Assembly: GCF_030816895.1 (NCBI RefSeq)
Contig: NZ_JAUSYL010000001.1
Span: 806,001 to 870,000 of the forward strand
DNA: 64,000 nt
Origin: Clavibacter sp. B3I6
GTDB lineage: Bacteria > Actinomycetota > Actinomycetes > Actinomycetales > Microbacteriaceae
Direction: 5' to 3'
Part shown: positions 43,797 through 52,693 of the stretch, piece after piece
Position numbering within the stretch: the first letter of the stretch is position 1
Layout of the letters: each line of letters opens with the position of its first letter
Notes under the pieces: model-generated
Database searches by the model: none
Seen by the model: only the letters and a program-made list of their open reading frames with translations
What the model was told of the DNA's origin: nothing
Made by a program: the position numbers and the translations under genes

Positions 43797-44879
43797 ATGA
43801 AGAACCGCTCCCGCCGTCTCACCGCCTCCCTCGCCGCTGCCGTCGCGGCCGGGCTCGTCCTCGCCGGGTGCGGGTCGTCGGCCGACAGCGGCCCCGCGGA
43901 GCCCGCCGCGTCGCCCGCCTCCGGGGACACCCTCATCGTCTACACGAACTCCAACGGCGACGGCCGCGGCGACTGGGTCACGGCCGAGGCGGCCGAGGCG
44001 GGCTTCGACATCCAGATCGTCGGGCTCGGCGGCGCCGACCTCGCCAACCGCATCGTGGCGGAGAAGAACAACCCCGTGGGCGACGTGGTGTTCGGCCTCA
44101 ACAACATGTACTTCGAGAACCTCAAGGCGGAGGACGCCATCACGGCCTACACGCCCGCATGGTCCGGCGAGGTCGACGAGGCCGCCGGCGACCCGGAGGA
44201 CGGCGCGTACTGGCCGCTCGTGGAGCAGGCCATCGTCACCGTGCACGACGCGAAGCAGACCTCGGGCGGCGACGTGCCGAATGACGCCACCGACCTCTAC
44301 TCCTCCGAGTACGAGGGGAAGTACGAGGTGAACACGCGCCTCGGCGAGGCGACCCCGCAGCTCATCCTCGCGGGACTCCTCGCGCCGTACGAGGACACGG
44401 ACGGCGACCTCGGCATCAGCGACGAGGGATGGAAGGTCGTCGAGGAGTACTTCGCGAACGGCTCCCCCTCCGTCGAGGGCACCGACCTCTACGCGCGCCT
44501 GTCGCGCGGCGAGGTCGCCTTCGGCACCCTGCCCTCCAGCGGCATCGCCGCCCGCGACGAGCAGTACGGCACCACCACCGAGGTCGTCCCGTCGAAGGAC
44601 GGCGTCCCGTTCGTGACCGAGCAGATCGCGGAGATCGCCGGCACGAAGAAGGAGGAGCGCGCCCGCGCCTTCATCGACTGGTTCGGCGGCGCCGACGTGC
44701 AGGGCGCCTTCGCCGAGCAGTTCTCGAGCTACCCCGTCAACACCACCGCCCGCGAGAAGGCGCTCCCCGCCGTGACCGAGCTCATCGAGTCGCTGGAGAA
44801 GCAGGACGTCGACTACGGGTTCGTGCGCGAGCACATCGCCGACTGGGTCGAGAAGACCGAGCTGGAGTACCTGCCCTGA
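43797..44879 (+). CDS. ABC transporter substrate-binding lipoprotein
   Basis: 360 residues, ATG with GAGAGGA upstream. Signal peptide with lipobox VLAGC (Cys25). The mature protein (TLIVYTNSNGDGRGDWVTAE, GLGGADLANRIVAEKNNPVG, DVVFGLNNMYFENL) belongs to the periplasmic binding type seen with FbpA/AfuA-like Fe(III) and with aminoethylphosphonate systems. The iron-site tyrosine pair is not evident, so the substrate is open. First gene of a three-gene importer, stop-start TGATG with the ATPase. Confidence 0.88.
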   Translation: MKNRSRRLTASLAAAVAAGLVLAGCGSSADSGPAEPAASPASGDTLIVYTNSNGDGRGDWVTAEAAEAGFDIQIVGLGGADLANRIVAEKNNPVGDVVFGLNNMYFENLKAEDAITAYTPAWSGEVDEAAGDPEDGAYWPLVEQAIVTVHDAKQTSGGDVPNDATDLYSSEYEGKYEVNTRLGEATPQLILAGLLAPYEDTDGDLGISDEGWKVVEEYFANGSPSVEGTDLYARLSRGEVAFGTLPSSGIAARDEQYGTTTEVVPSKDGVPFVTEQIAEIAGTKKEERARAFIDWFGGADVQGAFAEQFSSYPVNTTAREKALPAVTELIESLEKQDVDYGFVREHIADWVEKTELEYLP

Positions 44880-45907
44880 TGATCCGCTTCGATGACGTCG
44901 AGGTGCGCTTCGGCGACCAGGTGGCGATCCCGGGGCTCGACCTGGAGATCCACGAGGGCGAGTTCTTCACCCTCCTCGGACCCTCCGGATGCGGCAAGAC
45001 GACGGCGCTGCGGACCCTCGCCGGCTTCGTCGAGCCGAGCCGCGGCGACATCGTGATCGACGGGCAGGTGGCCACCCGGCTGCCGAGCGAGAAGCGCCGC
45101 GTCGGGATGGTGTTCCAGAACTACGCGCTCTTCCCGAGCATGTCGGTGCGGCAGAACATCGCGTTCGGCCTCACCGTGCGGAAGGCCGGCAAGGCGGAGA
45201 CCGACCGGCTGGTGCGCGCGATGGCCGACCAGGTCGAGCTGAGCGACGCGCAGCTGGACAAGAACGTGGCGGAGCTCTCGGGTGGCCAGCAGCAGCGCGT
45301 GGCCATCGCGCGCGCGCTCGTGCTCGAGCCGCGGATCCTCCTGCTCGACGAGCCGCTGTCGAACCTCGACGCGAAGCTCCGCGTGCAGCTGCGCGAGCAG
45401 CTGAAGGGGCTGCAGTCGCGGCTCGGGATCACGACGGTCTACGTCACGCACGACCAGGAGGAGGCGCTGACGATGAGCGACCGCATCGCCGTCTTCGACG
45501 CGGGGCGGATCGAGCAGGTCGGCACCCCGGAGGACATCTACGACCGGTCCGCGTCCGAGTTCGTCGCGACCTTCGTCGGCGCGATCAACGCCCTCGGCAC
45601 CTCGACCGTGGCGCGCCTGCGCGCGGCCGGCGCATCCGGCCTCGACTCCTCCGACCGCGCCTACGTGCGGCTCGAGCGCGTCTCCGTGCAGCCGCGCGAC
45701 GCCGTCCCCGTCGACGCGGGCCGCGTGCGGCTCGACGGCGTGGTCGCCGAGCGCTCGTATCACGGCTCGTACAGCACCTACCGGGTCGACCTCGGGGACG
45801 ATGCCGTCGACGCGCTCGTCGCCGAGACGGGCGCGCCGCCGCTCGCCCCCGGGACCGAGGTCGCCGTGGGCATCGACCCGTCCGCGATCCTCCGGTACCG
45901 GTCGTAG
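44879..45907 (+). CDS. ABC transporter ATP-binding protein (FbpC/PotA type)
   Basis: 342 residues. Walker A LLGPSGCGKTTALRT (about 37-51), Q-loop VFQNYALFP, signature LSGGQQQRVAIARAL, Walker B ILLLDEPLSNLD, H-loop VTHDQEEAL. The C-terminal 100 residues form a TOBE-type domain (YVRLERVSVQPRDAVPVDAG). Energises import with the neighbouring binding protein and permease. Confidence 0.94.
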   Translation: MIRFDDVEVRFGDQVAIPGLDLEIHEGEFFTLLGPSGCGKTTALRTLAGFVEPSRGDIVIDGQVATRLPSEKRRVGMVFQNYALFPSMSVRQNIAFGLTVRKAGKAETDRLVRAMADQVELSDAQLDKNVAELSGGQQQRVAIARALVLEPRILLLDEPLSNLDAKLRVQLREQLKGLQSRLGITTVYVTHDQEEALTMSDRIAVFDAGRIEQVGTPEDIYDRSASEFVATFVGAINALGTSTVARLRAAGASGLDSSDRAYVRLERVSVQPRDAVPVDAGRVRLDGVVAERSYHGSYSTYRVDLGDDAVDALVAETGAPPLAPGTEVAVGIDPSAILRYRS

Positions 45908-45909
45908 CC

Positions 45910-47721
45910 GTGCGCACCCCCGTCCGCGCGCTGCTGCGCTCCCCCCTCGGCGTCGTGGTGCTCATCGCCGCGCTGTGGTTCATCGTCACGTTCCTCGTCT
46001 TCCCGAACGCGAACCTCCTCGTCACCACGTTCTTCCCCGACGGGTCGTTCAGCGGCCGGGCGCTGGAGAAGCTCGTGAGCTCCGACCGGGCCATGCGCAG
46101 CGTCGGCAACAGCCTGCTGCTGGCCGTCACGCTCGCCGTCACGGTGAACGTCGTCGGCATCTTCATCGTGCTGGTCACCGAGTACTTCGTGGTGCGCGGA
46201 TCCCGCGTGCTCTGGCTCGGCTACGCCACCACGCTCATCTACGGCGGCATCGTGCTGGCCGCCGGCTACAACTTCATCTACGGGCGGTACGGGTTCGTCA
46301 CGGCGATCGCGCAGCGGGCGTTCCCCGACCTCGACCCCGACTGGTTCAGCGGCTACTTCGCGGTCGTCATCGTGATGACCTTCGCGACCACCACGAACCA
46401 CATGCTGTTCCTCCGCTCCTCCCTCGCGGCCATCGACCACCAGACCATCGAGGCGGCCCGCAGCATGGGCGCGGGCACCGGCCGCATCCTCTTCCGCATC
46501 GTGCTGCCGGCGCTGCGCCCCATGATCTTCGCGGTCACGGTGCTCACGTTCCTCACCGGCCTCGGGGCGCTCACCGCTCCCCTGGTCCTCGGGGGCACGG
46601 GATTCCAGACGGTCGCGCCCATGATCGTCACCTTCTCCAAGAGCTCGAGCTCCCGGGACCTCGCGGCGCTGCTCGCGATCGTGCTGGGCGTCGCGACCAT
46701 CGTGCTGCTCGCGATCATGAACCGCGTCGAGAAGTCGGGCGTGTACTTCTCCGTGGCCAAGGTCGCGACGCCGCTGCAGAAGCAGCGCATCCGGAACCCC
46801 GTGGTCAACGCCGTCGTGCACGTGGTCGCGTACGCGCTGTTCGTGGTCTACGCGCTGCCCGTGCTCCTCATCGTGCTGTTCTCGTTCCTCGACTCGAAGA
46901 GCGTCCAGACGGGGACGATCACGCTCGACTCGTTCACTCTCGGGAACTACGCGACCGTGCTCGGCTCCCCGGACGTGCTCCGGCCGTTCATCGTGAGCCT
47001 CGTCTACAGCGCGCTGGCCGCCGTGATCGTCGTGGCGGGGCTCCTGTTCGTGGCGCGGCTCGTGCAGCGGAACCGCAACTGGGCCACCGCGACGATCGAG
47101 TACCTGCTGCACATCCCGTGGATCCTGCCGACGATCCTCATCGCGCTCGCGCTCCTGCAGACCTTCGACCGGCCGCAGCCGCTCATCGGCGGGCAGGTGC
47201 TCACGGGCACGACCTGGCTGCTGCTCGTGGCGTACATCATCGTCAAGGTGCCCTTCACGCTCCGGCTCCTGAAGGCCGCGTTCGCGAGCGTGCCGCAGTC
47301 GCTCGAGGACGCCGCGCGCATCCTCGGCGCCCGGTCGCTCACGACGTTCCGGCGCGTGCTGGTGCCGCTCGTGATCCCGACGGTGGCGGCGATCACGGCG
47401 CTCAACTTCAACAGCCTGCTCGACGACTACGACGCGGCGGTGTTCCTCTACCAGCCGCTGTACGAGCCGCTCGGCATCGCGATCAAGGCGAGCACGGAGG
47501 GCGAGGCGAACCTCGACTCGATGAGCATCACGTTCGTCTACACGGTGCTGCTCATGATCATCATGGGCCTCACGATGTACCTCGTGTACGGGCGGTCGGG
47601 TGGCCGCAAGCGGCGACGCCGGCCGACGGGATCACCCGCGCTGGAGACGACGGCGCCGGCCCTCGCGGCGTCGGACCCGGGCGCCCCCGCCCCGGCCGCG
47701 CCGCGCGCACCGGTCGGCTGA
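45910..47721 (+). CDS. ABC transporter permease, two fused domains
   Basis: 603 residues from GTG 45910, two bases after the ATPase stop. Twelve hydrophobic segments in two halves, each with an EAA loop: EAARSMGAGTGRILFRIVLP near residue 180 and EDAARILGARSLTTFRRVLV near 465. This is the FbpB/ThiP-like fused permease. A 45-residue Ala/Pro tail ends the protein. Followed by a 17-bp hairpin. Confidence 0.93.
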   Translation: MRTPVRALLRSPLGVVVLIAALWFIVTFLVFPNANLLVTTFFPDGSFSGRALEKLVSSDRAMRSVGNSLLLAVTLAVTVNVVGIFIVLVTEYFVVRGSRVLWLGYATTLIYGGIVLAAGYNFIYGRYGFVTAIAQRAFPDLDPDWFSGYFAVVIVMTFATTTNHMLFLRSSLAAIDHQTIEAARSMGAGTGRILFRIVLPALRPMIFAVTVLTFLTGLGALTAPLVLGGTGFQTVAPMIVTFSKSSSSRDLAALLAIVLGVATIVLLAIMNRVEKSGVYFSVAKVATPLQKQRIRNPVVNAVVHVVAYALFVVYALPVLLIVLFSFLDSKSVQTGTITLDSFTLGNYATVLGSPDVLRPFIVSLVYSALAAVIVVAGLLFVARLVQRNRNWATATIEYLLHIPWILPTILIALALLQTFDRPQPLIGGQVLTGTTWLLLVAYIIVKVPFTLRLLKAAFASVPQSLEDAARILGARSLTTFRRVLVPLVIPTVAAITALNFNSLLDDYDAAVFLYQPLYEPLGIAIKASTEGEANLDSMSITFVYTVLLMIIMGLTMYLVYGRSGGRKRRRRPTGSPALETTAPALAASDPGAPAPAAPRAPVG

Positions 47722-47730
47722 CCCCGGACG

Positions 47731-47768
47731 GAGGAGAGGCCCCGTCCTGATGGACGGGGCCTCTCCTC
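47731..47768. terminator. bidirectional hairpin between ABC permease and ssrA
   Basis: Perfect 17-bp stem (47731-47747 with 47752-47768) and a TGAT loop. No T-tract. Ends the importer operon and, on the other strand, lies 47 bp beyond the tmRNA 3' end. Confidence 0.8.
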
Positions 47769-47815
47769 GGCCGGACGGATCCGGCCTCTCGACGAGCGTG
47801 GGACATGCGACGCGA

Positions 47816-48191
47816 TGGTGGAGATGCGGGGAATCGAACCCCGGTCCACTGCTGTAAGCCTGCGCCTTCTACGGGTGTATCCAGGAAAGACGTCCTGCTC
47901 GGCCCCGGAACTTGCTCCTGGCGTCTGATCCGACGGGCCCAGCCTCAGTTCGAGTCCCGCGCGGCCCTGAGGCACGACCGCGCAGCGAGCTCCCTAATCT
48001 GACGCCGACTTACCGGATAGAGAGCATCACCGGGTCGACGGTCCTGTTAGTGCGCTCGCTTAGGCAGCGAGAGCGAAGGACGACTGCTTGTTATTGGCAG
48101 TTGTATTTTGCAGAGAGCGTTTACGAGATAGCCCTGCATCCTCGACCCGCTTCTCGCAGTTTTGCAGGCAATGTCGAAACCGATCATCCCC
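47816..48191 (-). ncRNA. ssrA: transfer-messenger RNA (tmRNA)
   Basis: 376 nt, minus strand. The 5' end GGGGATG pairs with CATCTCC before an encoded CCA (47816-47818), giving the tRNA-like acceptor stem; the T-arm GGGGTTCGATTCCCC is present. The tag ORF reads ANNKQSSFALAA and stops at TAA before the hairpin GCTCTCGCTGCCTAAGCGAGC. It rescues stalled ribosomes with SmpB, coded just upstream on the same strand. TTGACA at 48256-48251 with a weak -10 around 48233-48228 is a candidate promoter. Ends inferred from base pairing. Confidence 0.93.
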
Positions 48192-48338
48192 ATGCACGAC
48201 CGTGCACCTGCTGGTGCCCGAGCCGGGTCGCATGTTCCACGCTGTCGAGTTGTCAATCGCGGCCGGAGCGAACCCCGACCAGCCCTCAATGATAGCCGAT
48301 GGGAGCCGGCCGCACCACCGGCCAGGACCGGCAGGTGC

Positions 48339-48815
48339 CTACTCGCCGAGGCGGCGGTGCGACGACATGGCGCGGTCCGCCTCGCGCTTGTCCTGGCGCT
48401 CGCGGAGCGTCTGGCGCTTGTCGTACTCCTTCTTGCCCTTCGCGATGGCGAGCTCGACCTTGGCCCGGCCGTCCACGAAGTAGAGCTGGAGCGGGACGAC
48501 CGTGTAGCCGCCCTCCTTCACCTTGGAGTGGATCTTGAGGATCTGCTCCTTGTGCAGGAGGAGCTTCCGCTTCCGCCGAACCGGGTGGTTGTTCCAGGTG
48601 CCCTGGTTGTACTCGGGGATGTGCACAGCGTCGAGCCAGGCCTCGCCCGCGTCGACGAAGGCGTAGCCGTCGACGAGCGACGCACGGCCCTGGCGGAGCG
48701 ACTTGACCTCGGTGCCGGTGAGCACGAGGCCGGCCTCGTAGGTCGACTCGATGGTGTAGTCGTGGCGCGCCTTGCGGTTGGTCGCCACCACCTTCTCGCC
48801 ACGTTCCCTGGGCAC
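48339..48815 (-). CDS. smpB: SsrA-binding protein
   Basis: 158 residues, GTG start with GAGGAG upstream. OB-fold: ATNRKARHDYTIESTYEAGL, VLTGTEVKSLRQGRASLVDG, PEYNQGTWNNHPVRRKRKLL and the basic tail GKKEYDKRQTLRERQDKREA that enters the decoding channel. Binds tmRNA (ssrA next door) for trans-translation. Confidence 0.97.
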   Translation of the reverse strand: MPRERGEKVVATNRKARHDYTIESTYEAGLVLTGTEVKSLRQGRASLVDGYAFVDAGEAWLDAVHIPEYNQGTWNNHPVRRKRKLLLHKEQILKIHSKVKEGGYTVVPLQLYFVDGRAKVELAIAKGKKEYDKRQTLRERQDKREADRAMSSHRRLGE

Positions 48816-48880
48816 GGTGGACTCCTCGATGATCGGGGTGGAGCGCCCGGAACCGGGCAGCCCATCAGCCTACCGGAGGA

Positions 48881-49798
48881 TCAGATCCGCAGGTAGCGGC
48901 TGATGGCGAAGTTCGCCGAGACCGCCGCCAGCACGACGCCGACCCCCAGCAGGATGGGCACGACGAGCAGCGCGTCGTCCATGTTCACGAGCGATATCGA
49001 CGTGAGCCGGGAGCTCAGGAAGCCCTGCACGAAGAACCGCACCAGCGCAACAGTCGCCGCGCTCGCGAGCACCGACCCGATGAGGGCCGCGAACACGCCC
49101 TCGAGGATGAACGGGGTCTGGATGAAGCGGTTCGACGCCCCGACCAGCCTCATGATGCCCAGCTCCCGTCTCCGCGAGAACGCGGACAGCCGGATGGTGG
49201 TGGCGATGAGGAGCGCGGCGGCCACGAGCATGAGCCCCGCGATGCCGACGGCGGTGAGGCTGGCGGCGTTGAGGATCGAGAAGATCTGGTCGAGGTACTG
49301 GCGCTGGTCCGTCACGTTCTCGACGCCCGCGAGCCCCGAGAGGCTGTCGCTGAGGATGTCGGACTTCGACGGGTCCTTGAGGTTCACCCAGAACGCCTCG
49401 TTGAGGAACTCCGGCTGCACCAGCTCGGTGACCGGATCGCCCTGGAACTGCTCCTGGAAGTTCGCGTACGCGGTGTCCTGGTCCTCGAAGTAGTACTTGT
49501 CGATGAACGGGGCGAGCGTGTCGCTGTCGAGGCGCTCCTCGACCGCGTCGATCTGCTCCTGGGTGGCCTTGCCGTTGACGCACGTCTCGCTCGGCACCGA
49601 GGTGTCGGTGCAGAAGTCGATCGCGACCTGCGCGCGGTCGTACCAGTAGTTCTTCATCTGGCCGATCTGCATCTGCAACAGGACGGCGGCGCCCACGAAC
49701 GTGAGCGAGATGAAGGTGACGAGCACGACCGAGACGACCATGCTGACGTTCCGACGGAGGCCGTGGCCGACCTCGGAGAGGACGAGTCCGAGTCTCAT
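48881..49798 (-). CDS. ftsX: cell division protein FtsX
   Basis: 305 residues, four transmembrane segments (about 22-43, 180-202, 226-250, 278-298). Between helices 1 and 2 lies a large extracytoplasmic domain with one Cys pair (FCTDTSVPSETC). The permease-type motif RRRELGIMRLVGASNRFIQT is cytosolic after helix 2. With FtsE it forms the type VII ABC complex that activates peptidoglycan hydrolases at the septum. ATG overlaps the ftsE stop as ATGA. Confidence 0.96.
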   Translation of the reverse strand: MRLGLVLSEVGHGLRRNVSMVVSVVLVTFISLTFVGAAVLLQMQIGQMKNYWYDRAQVAIDFCTDTSVPSETCVNGKATQEQIDAVEERLDSDTLAPFIDKYYFEDQDTAYANFQEQFQGDPVTELVQPEFLNEAFWVNLKDPSKSDILSDSLSGLAGVENVTDQRQYLDQIFSILNAASLTAVGIAGLMLVAAALLIATTIRLSAFSRRRELGIMRLVGASNRFIQTPFILEGVFAALIGSVLASAATVALVRFFVQGFLSSRLTSISLVNMDDALLVVPILLGVGVVLAAVSANFAISRYLRI

Positions 49799-51438
49799 CG
49801 CGTGGGCCCCACATCCTGTGCACCGGTGTCGTCCGGTGACTCGCCGCGGCCGCGGAGGCCCAGCTTCTCGGCCAGTCCGAGCTCGGCGAGCTCGGCGTCG
49901 TCGCGTCCGTCCGCGGGCGCGTCGCCGCCCTGCCCGTCGGACAGGTCGGGGAGGCGGATCACGCCGGTGCCCTCGGGGAGCCGCCGGATGGATCCGGTGC
50001 TCGGGGCCGAGGGGGCCGCTCCTCCTCCGTTGCGCCGGCTCGGCGGCGTCGGCGGGGCCGGTGGGGCGTCGTCGACGACGGGCGCCTCGGCCTCGACGGG
50101 TGCCTCATCCCGGATCACGGGGATCATGCGGGACGGCGCCTGCTCGACCGACTCCCGGCGGACGGGTTCCGGACGACCGCGCTGCGGGCGGTCCTCGAGG
50201 GCCGGCACGGGGCGGTCGGCCCCGCGCTCGGGTGCGGGCGCGGGTGCCGGTGCGGGATCCACGCGCGCGGCCTCCGCGAAGGCCGACGGCGCATAGGCCG
50301 GAGCGTCCTCACGCGGTGCGCGCGTCGGCTCGTCGTCCCGGGGCGTCGGCGCATCGGATGCGGGTTCCGCCTGCCGGTCGGACGCGGTGGCGGGGACGAG
50401 CGGCGCGGACTCCGACTCCGACGCGGCGGGCGCGGACGGCGTCACGGGCGCGGCGACGGCGGGAGCCGCGGTGGCCTCCGCGGGCTTCCGCGGCGCCTTC
50501 CGGGCGGCCTTGGCGGCGGCGGCCTCGCGGGCCGCTGCCTCCTTCGCGCGCGCCTTCTCGTCGGCGCGACGCTGCTTGTCCCGTCGGGCCTGCTCGCGGC
50601 GCTCCGCTCCGGAGGCGGGCTCCGCGGGGGCGGTGGACCGCGCGGGTGCCGGCAGCGGGGCCGCGGGCACGAAGACCGGCGTCGGCGCGGCGACGGGCGG
50701 GTGCTCCGGGTTCACGCCGACCGGGTTCTCCGCCGTGCGGGGCAGGTCGATAGCGGACGTCTGGTACTGGCCGCCGAGCTCGTCGCGGACGACCTCGCCG
50801 CCGATCAGCTCGATGACGCGCTTCTGCATCTGGTCGACGATGCCGGAGTCGTGGGTGGCCATGATGACCGTGGTGCCGTTGGCGTTGATCCGCTCCAGCA
50901 CCTGCATGATGCCCGCGCTCGTGAGCGGGTCCAGGTTGCCGGTCGGCTCGTCGGCGAGGAGCACGGCGGGCTTGTTGACCACGGCGCGCGCGATCGCGAC
51001 GCGCTGCTGCTCGCCGCCGGAGAGCTCGTGCGGGAGGCGCTGCTCCTTGCCCTGCAGGCCCACCATGGCGAGGACGTCGGGGACGGCCTCCTGGATGAAG
51101 CCGCGCGACTTGCCGATCACCTGGAGGGTGAAGGCGACGTTGTCGAACACCGACTTGTTGGGGAGCAGCCGGAAGTCCTGGAACACCACCCCCAGGCTGC
51201 GCCGGTAGTACGGGACCTTGCGGCTCGACAGCTGGTTCAGCTGCTGGCCCAGGACGTGGATCGTGCCCTGGGTGGGCCGGTCCTCCTTGAGCACGAGACG
51301 CAGGAAGCTGGACTTGCCGGACCCGGAGGCGCCGACGAGGAAGACGAACTCCCCCCGCAGGATCTCGAGGTCGACGGAGCTCAGCGCCGGTCGGGGGTTG
51401 CCGGGATACACCTTGGATACGTGGTCGAACCTGATCAT
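49795..51438 (-). CDS. ftsE: cell division ATP-binding protein FtsE with long C-terminal extension
   Basis: 547 residues, against about 225-230 for ordinary FtsE. The ATPase core (1-228) is complete: Walker A GASGSGKSS (36-44), Q-loop VFQDFR, signature LSGGEQQ (139-145), Walker B LLADEP (160-165). Residues 229-547 are Pro/Ala/Glu/Arg-rich, with a basic Lys/Arg/Ala stretch (about 280-320) and a short conserved-looking end RRLPEGTGVIRLPDLSDG. The tail is predicted disordered and cytosolic. It may tether FtsEX to other divisome proteins. TAGGGT lies 9 nt before the ATG. Confidence 0.95.
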   Translation of the reverse strand: MIRFDHVSKVYPGNPRPALSSVDLEILRGEFVFLVGASGSGKSSFLRLVLKEDRPTQGTIHVLGQQLNQLSSRKVPYYRRSLGVVFQDFRLLPNKSVFDNVAFTLQVIGKSRGFIQEAVPDVLAMVGLQGKEQRLPHELSGGEQQRVAIARAVVNKPAVLLADEPTGNLDPLTSAGIMQVLERINANGTTVIMATHDSGIVDQMQKRVIELIGGEVVRDELGGQYQTSAIDLPRTAENPVGVNPEHPPVAAPTPVFVPAAPLPAPARSTAPAEPASGAERREQARRDKQRRADEKARAKEAAAREAAAAKAARKAPRKPAEATAAPAVAAPVTPSAPAASESESAPLVPATASDRQAEPASDAPTPRDDEPTRAPREDAPAYAPSAFAEAARVDPAPAPAPAPERGADRPVPALEDRPQRGRPEPVRRESVEQAPSRMIPVIRDEAPVEAEAPVVDDAPPAPPTPPSRRNGGGAAPSAPSTGSIRRLPEGTGVIRLPDLSDGQGGDAPADGRDDAELAELGLAEKLGLRGRGESPDDTGAQDVGPTR

Positions 51439-51514
51439 GTCGGTACGACCCTAGGCACGGGACCGGTCAATCGCCGCATCGACTCACCGCGGGGAGCGGT
51501 CCGCGCGGAGTCTC

Positions 51515-52618
51515 TCAGGCGCGCTCGGGCGACTTCCGCCAGCGGATCCCCGCGGAGATGAAGCCGTCGAGGTCGCCGTCGAAGACGTTCGACGGGTTGT
51601 TGACCTCGTGCTCCGTGCGGAGGTCCTTGACCATCTGGTACGGCGCCAGCACGTAGCTGCGCATCTGGTCGCCCCAGCTCGCCGTGATGTTGCCGGCGAG
51701 CTCCTTCTTGGTGGCAGCCTCCTGCTCGCGCTGCACGAGGAGCAGGCGCGACTGCAGCACGCGGAGGGCGGCGGCGCGGTTCTGGATCTGGCTCTTCTCG
51801 TTCTGGCAGGTGACGACGATGCCCGTGGGCAGGTGGGTGATGCGCACCGCGGAGTCGGTCGTGTTGACCGACTGTCCGCCGGGGCCGGAGGAGCGGAAGA
51901 CGTCGACCCGCATGTCGTTCTCGGGGATCTCGATCGACTCGGTCTGCTCGATGAGCGGCACGACCTCGACGGCCGCGAACGACGTCTGGCGCTTGCCCGC
52001 CGAGTTGAAGGGGCTCATGCGCACGAGGCGGTGCGTGCCGGCCTCGACCGACAGCGTGCCGAAGGCGTAGGGCGCGTCGATCTCGAAGGTCGCCGACTTG
52101 ATGCCCGCCTCCTCCGCGTAGGACGTGTCGAGCACGGTGGCGCGGTAGTCGTGCTGCTCGGCCCAGCGCAGGTACATGCGCATGAGCATCTCGGCGAAGT
52201 CGGCCGCGTCGACGCCGCCGGCACCCGCGCGGATGGTGACGACCGCAGGGCGCGGGTCGAACTCGCCGTTGAGGAGCGTCTGCACCTCGAGCTCGTCCAT
52301 GATCTTCGTGATGCCGTCGAGCTCGACGACCGCCTCCTCGGCGGACTCCTCGTCGTCCTTGGCCATCTCCACGAGCACGTCGAGGTCGTCCAGGCGGCGC
52401 TGCAGCTCGTCGATGCGCTTCAGCTCGGTCTGGCGGTGGCTCAGGTCGCTCGTGACCTTCTGCGCCTTCTCGGTGTCGTCCCAGAGGTCCGGCTCCCCCG
52501 CCTGGGCGCTCAGCTCCTCGACCTCCTGCTGCAGGCGCTCGACGCCGACGACGGAGCGGATGTTGGAGTAAGTGTCGCGCAATTCTGTGATCCGCGAAGA
52601 GAAGTCCTGGTCGATCAT
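51515..52618 (-). CDS. prfB: peptide chain release factor 2
   Basis: 367 residues from ATG 52618. Stop-codon-reading SPF at 202-204, catalytic GGQ at 247-249. It ends translation at UGA/UAA. The frame is continuous around codon 26, so the programmed +1 frameshift found in many bacteria is absent. Heads the minus-strand series prfB-ftsE-ftsX-smpB-ssrA. TAGGCT stands 10 nt before the ATG. Confidence 0.97.
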   Translation of the reverse strand: MIDQDFSSRITELRDTYSNIRSVVGVERLQQEVEELSAQAGEPDLWDDTEKAQKVTSDLSHRQTELKRIDELQRRLDDLDVLVEMAKDDEESAEEAVVELDGITKIMDELEVQTLLNGEFDPRPAVVTIRAGAGGVDAADFAEMLMRMYLRWAEQHDYRATVLDTSYAEEAGIKSATFEIDAPYAFGTLSVEAGTHRLVRMSPFNSAGKRQTSFAAVEVVPLIEQTESIEIPENDMRVDVFRSSGPGGQSVNTTDSAVRITHLPTGIVVTCQNEKSQIQNRAAALRVLQSRLLLVQREQEAATKKELAGNITASWGDQMRSYVLAPYQMVKDLRTEHEVNNPSNVFDGDLDGFISAGIRWRKSPERA

Positions 52619-52693
52619 GGTGCCGCCCAGCCTACCGTCCGGGTCGTCGGCGACGTCCGGGGACGAGCGCGCCCGCGCGTAGGCTCGGACACG

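Noticed and set aside
52540..52618. Programmed +1 frameshift in prfB
   Set aside because: The frame is continuous from ATG 52618 with no in-frame TGA near codon 26; actinobacterial prfB generally lacks it.
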